Positions 7,468 through 11,548 of a DNA stretch of 11,548 bases are shown here, piece after piece (position 1 is the first letter of the stretch; the number at the start of each line of letters is the position of its first letter). The notes under the pieces were generated by a model. It ran no database searches. It was not told the origin of the DNA and saw only the letters and a program-made list of their open reading frames with translations. The DNA is from Bacteroidia bacterium. Lineage in GTDB: Bacteria > Bacteroidota > Bacteroidia > Cytophagales > Cyclobacteriaceae. The DNA is taken from assembly GCA_016650355.1 (NCBI GenBank), contig JAENVX010000142.1, positions 1 through 11,548 of the forward strand, in the 5' to 3' direction. Both the position numbers and the translations under genes were made by a program.

Positions 7468-8949
7468 TCAATCAACCCAACCCTTAGTCCTTTCCACAGC
7501 CTTCAACCAACCTTTGTAAAGCTTAGTCCGGGTTGGTTCATCCATCTGTGAAGTAAACCGTTTCTGAATTCTTCTATTCTTTATAATGGCTTCCTTCTTC
7601 CATAATCCAATCTGAATGCCAGCAAGGAATGCAGCGCCCATGGCTGTGGATTCAATTACCTCCGGAAGTTCCACTTCCGATCCTAAAATATCAGCCTGAA
7701 ATTGCATGAGAATATTATTGGCACAAGCGCCTCCATCCACTTTTAATATCGCAAGCTTTACTCCCGCATCTTCCTGCATGGCGTTAAGAACGTCTTTGGT
7801 TTGATACGCCAATGACTCCAACGTTGCCTTGATGATGTGATCTTTTCCTGTATCACGCGTTAATCCAAATATCGCTCCGCGCGCATACATGTCCCAGTAA
7901 GGAGCACCAAGCCCTGCAAAAGCTGGCACGACATAAACTTCATTGGAGCCCAAGGCTTTCGCTGCAAAATATTCTGAGTCTTTGGATTGATCAATGATGT
8001 GAAGGCTATCGCGAAGCCACTGTACTGCCGCGCCCGCAATAAAAACACTGCCTTCTAATGCATACTCCACTTTACCTTCGAGTCCCCAGGCAATTGTGGT
8101 AATCAATCCATTCTTTGAAAGCTGAATTTTTGAACCGGTGTTCATCAGCATAAAACAACCCGTGCCATAGGTGTTCTTTGCCATACCTGGTTCGAAGCAA
8201 GCCTGACCAAATAAAGCAGCCTGTTGATCACCTGCGACTCCTGCTATTGGGATTTCTGTTCCGTGAAAGCTCCATGATCCAAAATTAGCCGCGGAAGGTT
8301 TTACCTCAGGCAACAATGATTTAGGAATATTTAACTCCTTCAAAAGTTTATCATCCCACTTGAGCTCGCGGATATTATACACCATTGTGCGAGATGCATT
8401 AGAATAATCCGTTACATGAGATTTGCCACCTGTTAATTTCCAAATTAGCCAGGTGTCTACTGTCCCAAAAGCCAGTTCGCCCCTCTCTGCCTTATGTCTG
8501 GCGCCATCAACATTGTCTAAAATCCATTTGATCTTGGTCCCAGAAAAATACGAATCGATTACAAGTCCAGTATTCTCTCTGACGTAATCGGTTAATCCTT
8601 TTGACTTTAGCGCTTCACAAATGGTTGCTGTTCGTTTATCTTGCCATACAATCGCGTTATAAACAGGTACACCCGTTTTTCTATCCCACACAATTGTGGT
8701 TTCACGTTGGTTCGTGATCCCAATCGCAACAATAGAAGATACGTCAACTGCATGGTCAGCAATTAGTTTATTTAAAACTCCAGATTGTGAACTCCATATT
8801 TCTTCCGGGTCATGTTCAACCCATCCCCCCTTGGGAAAAATCTGCTGGAATTCTTGCTGCACAATTCCTTTGATAACACCTTGTTCATCAAAGAGAACTG
8901 CCCTTGAACTTGTTGTACCTTGATCGAGGGCGATAATATATTTTGCCAT
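7468..8949 (-). CDS. glpK: Glycerol kinase
   Basis: 493 aa, close to the E. coli length. It phosphorylates glycerol with ATP to sn-glycerol-3-phosphate in the cytoplasm (EC 2.7.1.30). The FGGY-family N-terminus YIIALDQGTTSSRAVLFD (4-21) is clear. Glycerol contacts match E. coli R83, E84, W103, Y135 and D245: here R82-E83 (NQRETT), W102 (IVWQDKRT), Y134 (DSYFSGTK) and D241 (GVAGDQQAALFGQ). The C-terminal domain holds GGACANN and the STAMGAAFLAG motif. At the site where Gram-positive enzymes carry the His phosphorylated by HPr (around FYG before the GDQQ motif), this protein has S227 in WSFHG, so PTS-type activation is unlikely (alignment from memory). The gene starts 9 bp after the glpF stop, the tightest join with any glp gene here, so the two are surely co-transcribed. 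Confidence 0.97.
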   Translation of the reverse strand: MAKYIIALDQGTTSSRAVLFDEQGVIKGIVQQEFQQIFPKGGWVEHDPEEIWSSQSGVLNKLIADHAVDVSSIVAIGITNQRETTIVWDRKTGVPVYNAIVWQDKRTATICEALKSKGLTDYVRENTGLVIDSYFSGTKIKWILDNVDGARHKAERGELAFGTVDTWLIWKLTGGKSHVTDYSNASRTMVYNIRELKWDDKLLKELNIPKSLLPEVKPSAANFGSWSFHGTEIPIAGVAGDQQAALFGQACFEPGMAKNTYGTGCFMLMNTGSKIQLSKNGLITTIAWGLEGKVEYALEGSVFIAGAAVQWLRDSLHIIDQSKDSEYFAAKALGSNEVYVVPAFAGLGAPYWDMYARGAIFGLTRDTGKDHIIKATLESLAYQTKDVLNAMQEDAGVKLAILKVDGGACANNILMQFQADILGSEVELPEVIESTAMGAAFLAGIQIGLWKKEAIIKNRRIQKRFTSQMDEPTRTKLYKGWLKAVERTKGWVD

Positions 8950-8958
8950 GATATTAAA

Positions 8959-9663
8959 TTAGAAGACGAACTGATAAACGAGAGCACCTAATAAGCCGCC
9001 AATGAAAGGCCCAACTACAGGAATCCAGGCGTAAGACCAATCAGAATCTCTCTTACCTGGGATTGGTAAAAAAAAGTGAGCAAGACGGGGGCCCAGGTCA
9101 CGTGCAGGGTTGATTGCAAAACCTGTTGTCCCGCCAAGACTTAAACCAATAGAAACAATAAGTAAACCTACTACAAGAGGATTTAGGCCTTCGGTAAATT
9201 TATTGGCACCGATGAATAATATTGCGAGTACTAAAACAGCAGTGGCAATGACTTCACTGATTAAATTGTTTAAGGTGTTTCTAATTGCTGGCCCTGTTGC
9301 AAACACAGCAAGTTTAGCAGAAGGATCAGGTGTGTTTTTCCAATGCGGCAGGTAGTGCAGCCATACTAAAATCGCACCCACAAATGCCCCGGCAAATTGA
9401 GCTAAAATATAACCTGCAACTTGATTAACAGGAAAACTTCCGGTCATAGCTAAAGCCAATGTAATGGCAGGGTTCAGGTGTGCTCCGCTTATGGAGCCTA
9501 CCGCATAGATCGCCAATGTTACAGCCAAACCCCATGCTAAACAGATAGTAAGCCAACCGGCATTTTCTGATTTTGTTCCCTTCAATACTACACCAGCTAC
9601 TACTCCATTACCCAAAACGATAAGGATCATTGTACCAAAAAATTCAGCTAGGTAAGGTGACAT
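8959..9663 (-). CDS. glpF: Glycerol facilitator (aquaglyceroporin, MIP family)
   Basis: 234 aa inner-membrane channel for passive glycerol entry. Two half-helix NPA boxes are present, SGAHLNPAIT (N64-A66) and GFAINPARDLGP (N185-A187). The Asp after the second box (D189) is the mark of glycerol channels as opposed to strict water channels. The selectivity-filter residues of E. coli GlpF (W48, G191, F200, R206) all have counterparts: W44, G173, F182, R188. Six hydrophobic spans can be followed, starting at about residues 4-26, 36-55, 83-102, 133-152, 160-178 and 212-232. It is shorter than E. coli GlpF (281 aa), with compact loops and termini. It is the first gene of the minus-strand run, so the main promoter should lie in 9664-10090. 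A perfect palindrome TAGTTAACTA (9663-9672) touches its start codon. Confidence 0.96.
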   Translation of the reverse strand: MSPYLAEFFGTMILIVLGNGVVAGVVLKGTKSENAGWLTICLAWGLAVTLAIYAVGSISGAHLNPAITLALAMTGSFPVNQVAGYILAQFAGAFVGAILVWLHYLPHWKNTPDPSAKLAVFATGPAIRNTLNNLISEVIATAVLVLAILFIGANKFTEGLNPLVVGLLIVSIGLSLGGTTGFAINPARDLGPRLAHFFLPIPGKRDSDWSYAWIPVVGPFIGGLLGALVYQFVF

Positions 9664-9868
9664 AGTTAACTAATTAATAGATAAATTTTAACTTTAAATA
9701 TACAAATGAAAGCGGTTTCCGATCCTATCACAGAATAAGAATTAGTTGATTTATACCGAAAATAGCACAGGACCAGATCCTCTCTTTCACGCTACCGCTA
9801 CATGCGTGGACCATCCAGTTGAAATGGGTGAATTTTTGCCAAACTTCCGTTACATGAATAAGTAAATT

Positions 9869-9948
9869 CTGCTGAGAGACTTCAATATTTTTCCTGGCGT
9901 TTTGATGGTTACTCGAAAAATTTCAGCAGTGACTAAACTCAATGCTGA
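9869..9948. repeat. Three alternating TGCTGA/TCAGCA elements
   Basis: CTGCTGA (9869-9875), its exact complement TCAGCAG (9923-9929) and TGCTGA again (9943-9948) lie in the non-coding region. The middle copy can pair with either flanking copy: with the left one over a 47-nt loop, or with the right one over a 14-nt loop. Read leftwards, the shorter hairpin is followed by AATTTTTC. The stems are only 6-7 bp, so this may be chance. Confidence 0.3.
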
Positions 9949-10008
9949 CTTTAAAAAAAATTAGATACCGTCAATCAAAAAAATCAGAATTTCTTCTCAT
10001 TCAATGAG

Positions 10009-10016
10009 TAACTTTG
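10009..10016 (+). promoter_or_regulatory. Candidate -7 element (TAnnTTTG) for the receptor gene
   Basis: TAACTTTG is an exact match to the Bacteroidota -7 consensus TAnnTTTG and lies 74 bp before the receptor's start codon on the same strand, leaving a leader of roughly 65-70 nt. No clear TTG -33 element is seen at the expected distance upstream, so support is partial. Confidence 0.35.
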
Positions 10017-10090
10017 AGGCAAAATTCGTTAGAACAACTCTGCCATAATCCGACTTTAATCGTTCATGTTTAAGATGATTTTCTCAGCAA

Positions 10091-11548
10091 ATGATTAAAG
10101 TATTCAAGTTTCTATCAATTGTCATACTTTGTTGTTCCTTCCAGCTTTGTACCGCTCAAAATGAGTGGGATAACCTTCCCTGGATTGTAATTGGGGACTC
10201 CACTGACTTAAATGAAAACCCAAATGCAATCTTAACTGGTTGGATCAAAATAAAAGGGACTGAAGAGCCCGTATCGCGTGCTTCAATATCACTAGAATTG
10301 TTCAAGTATTTTGACTACACAAATCAATTCGGAGAATACTATCTGGAAATGCCCAAGGGGAAATATCGACTGCTGGTGCGGCACGTTGGAATGAAGGCGC
10401 AGTATCACAGGGTTAATATTCTTTCCAATGGAGTATTGGATATTGAGTTGGAACCTGGATCAACTATACTAGATGAAATTGTAATAAGCTCCCGACCAAT
10501 TGATAGCAATATAAAAGGCTCCCTTTCAGGTATAACAAAACTTAGTATTCAGGAAGTAAAGACTTTGCCGACTCTCATGGGAGAAGTGGATATATTAAAA
10601 AGTTTACAACTGATGCCCGGGGTCAGTAGTGTAGGAGAAGGATCTTCGGGTTTTAATGTGAGAGGAGGCAGAACGGATCAAAATCTTGTACTGCTAAATG
10701 ATGTGCCAATATTTAACACTTCACATGCCTTGGGGTTTATCTCTGCTTTTAATCAGGATGTTGTAAATGATTTTAGTTTATATAAGGGAAATGTTCCTGC
10801 AAACTTTGGTGGCCGGGCCTCATCCGTTTTGGAGGTTACCACCAGAAGAGGTGATTTTGAAAAGTGGAAATATCAGGGAGGAGTTGGACCAATATCAAGC
10901 AGATTTACTGCTGAAGGACCTATTAAAACAGGCAAGACCTCTTTGCTCCTGGCAGGCAGAACTTCATATTCCAACTGGGTTTTGAAAACGGTGAGAGATC
11001 CCAACGTTAAAAAAAGTTTACTTTCATTTTATGATGCTTTTACATCTCTAAATCATCGCTTCTCTGCAAATAGCACTGCCGATGTTACCTACTATACAAG
11101 CAAAGATTTCTTTCAATTCTCTAACCAATTTGGTTACACTTGGGATAACTCAATCGTAAATGCGAAGTGGAGAAGTTTTTCAAATCGAAAAGCTTCTCCA
11201 GTAACTTCCTTCTCGTACGGTCATTTCAAGAATACTCTATTTGATCCTTCCGGTGTTGAAGCTTCGCAGCTATCAAATACCCTTAACTATTTTCAATTTA
11301 AGGAGACAGTCAATTACGCCCCTGATGAAAAACAAAATATTGTTATAGGAATTGAGAGTGTAGCCTATATACCAAAGCCTGAATTGCAAACTGGATACAA
11401 GGGCAACCCCAATATTCCATCAAAGAAGGCGGACAAAAATAATGGTATCGAATTTTCTGTTTTTGCCAACGATGACTATCAAGTTTCAGAAAATTTTTCT
11501 TTTTCAGCTGGGCTCCGGTATTCCCATTATATCCACGTAGGTGCAGAT
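10091..11548 (+). CDS. TonB-dependent outer-membrane receptor (3' end missing)
   Basis: The frame is open from the ATG at 10091 to the window edge (486 codons), so the gene continues to the right. An in-frame TGA at 10076 leaves this as the only ATG start before the signal peptide. Residues 1-22 form a signal peptide (KVFK, then a hydrophobic core, with likely cleavage after CTA before QNEWDN). Residues about 48-122 are a carboxypeptidase-regulatory-like beta-sandwich (ILTGWIKIKGTEEPV through LDIELEPGS). TILDEIVISSRP (125-136) sits where Bacteroidota receptors carry the TonB-box region. The plug domain runs from about 145 to 252, with VDILKSLQLMPGVSS, GFNVRGGRTDQN (188-197), LLNDVPIFN and ANFGGRASSVLEV. 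Beta-barrel strands follow. It imports a substrate across the outer membrane using TonB energy; the substrate is unknown. It lacks the typical SusC look, and any SusD partner would lie beyond the edge. It is divergent from glpF, so a link with that run is unproven. Confidence 0.93.
   Translation, partial: MIKVFKFLSIVILCCSFQLCTAQNEWDNLPWIVIGDSTDLNENPNAILTGWIKIKGTEEPVSRASISLELFKYFDYTNQFGEYYLEMPKGKYRLLVRHVGMKAQYHRVNILSNGVLDIELEPGSTILDEIVISSRPIDSNIKGSLSGITKLSIQEVKTLPTLMGEVDILKSLQLMPGVSSVGEGSSGFNVRGGRTDQNLVLLNDVPIFNTSHALGFISAFNQDVVNDFSLYKGNVPANFGGRASSVLEVTTRRGDFEKWKYQGGVGPISSRFTAEGPIKTGKTSLLLAGRTSYSNWVLKTVRDPNVKKSLLSFYDAFTSLNHRFSANSTADVTYYTSKDFFQFSNQFGYTWDNSIVNAKWRSFSNRKASPVTSFSYGHFKNTLFDPSGVEASQLSNTLNYFQFKETVNYAPDEKQNIVIGIESVAYIPKPELQTGYKGNPNIPSKKADKNNGIEFSVFANDDYQVSENFSFSAGLRYSHYIHVGAD

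Larger units (their letters stand above)
9664..10090. other. 427-bp non-coding region between divergent genes
   Basis: No gene is supported here; the frames I read are broken by frequent stops. The stretch should hold the promoter of the glpF run (leftward) and that of the receptor gene (rightward). No CAAAnnTA, the minus-strand form of the Bacteroidota -7 element, occurs anywhere in it, so the glpF promoter is not identified. Bases 9761-9830 are about 51% G+C (36 of 70), richer than the very AT-rich flanks, and remain unexplained. Confidence 0.6.

Noticed and set aside
8772..8987. Minus-strand 71-codon frame overlapping the glpK start
   Set aside because: It is a frame-shifted shadow of glpK; the glpK N-terminus YIIALDQGTT is unambiguous in the other frame.
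9780..9845. Possible remnant of an insertion-sequence end
   Set aside because: The text loosely recalls IS21-type terminal repeats, but I see no paired end, no target duplication and no transposase fragment.
10767..10985. 72-codon open frame starting inside the receptor gene
   Set aside because: It is out of frame with a continuous TonB-receptor reading frame that contains signal peptide, plug and barrel segments.

Overview
The window looks like an ordinary chromosomal stretch from a member of the Bacteroidota, probably a Cytophagales-like bacterium (inference). The reasons are moderately AT-rich DNA, start codons without Shine-Dalgarno sequences, a TonB-dependent receptor with an N-terminal carboxypeptidase-regulatory-like domain, and one match to the Bacteroidota -7 promoter element TAnnTTTG. 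I see no RNA genes, CRISPR array, intact mobile element or phage gene.

Layout. Bases 1-696 (+) hold the end of a family 2 glycosyltransferase of the dolichyl-phosphate-mannose-synthase-like type. It converges on a seven-gene run on the minus strand, and a bidirectional hairpin terminator (688-718) lies between them. In transcription order the run is glpF (9663-8959), glpK (8949-7468), glpD (7398-5764), a ROK sugar kinase (5683-4769), a PfkB-family kinase (4674-3703), pgmB (3691-3044) and a GH65 maltose-phosphorylase-type enzyme (3021-739). Gaps are 9, 69, 80, 94, 11 and 22 bp. An operon is plausible, although the three middle gaps could hold internal promoters. Bases 9664-10090 are non-coding, with a divergent gene on each side. 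From 10091 (+) a TonB-dependent outer-membrane receptor starts and runs off the right edge.

How the genes fit together. GlpF admits glycerol, GlpK makes glycerol-3-phosphate, and GlpD oxidises it to dihydroxyacetone phosphate. In the second half, GH65 phosphorolysis of an alpha-glucoside (maltose is the best guess) gives beta-glucose-1-phosphate plus an acceptor. PgmB turns the sugar phosphate into glucose-6-phosphate, and the ROK kinase can phosphorylate free glucose if the acceptor is glucose. The PfkB enzyme is an unassigned second kinase. Both branches feed glycolysis.

Most notable point. Having both halves in one run raises a testable alternative: the GH65 enzyme could act on a glucosylated glycerol, releasing beta-glucose-1-phosphate and glycerol for the two branches. 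The motifs visible here favour maltose phosphorylase, so this is a hypothesis. I found no clearly novel system in this window.
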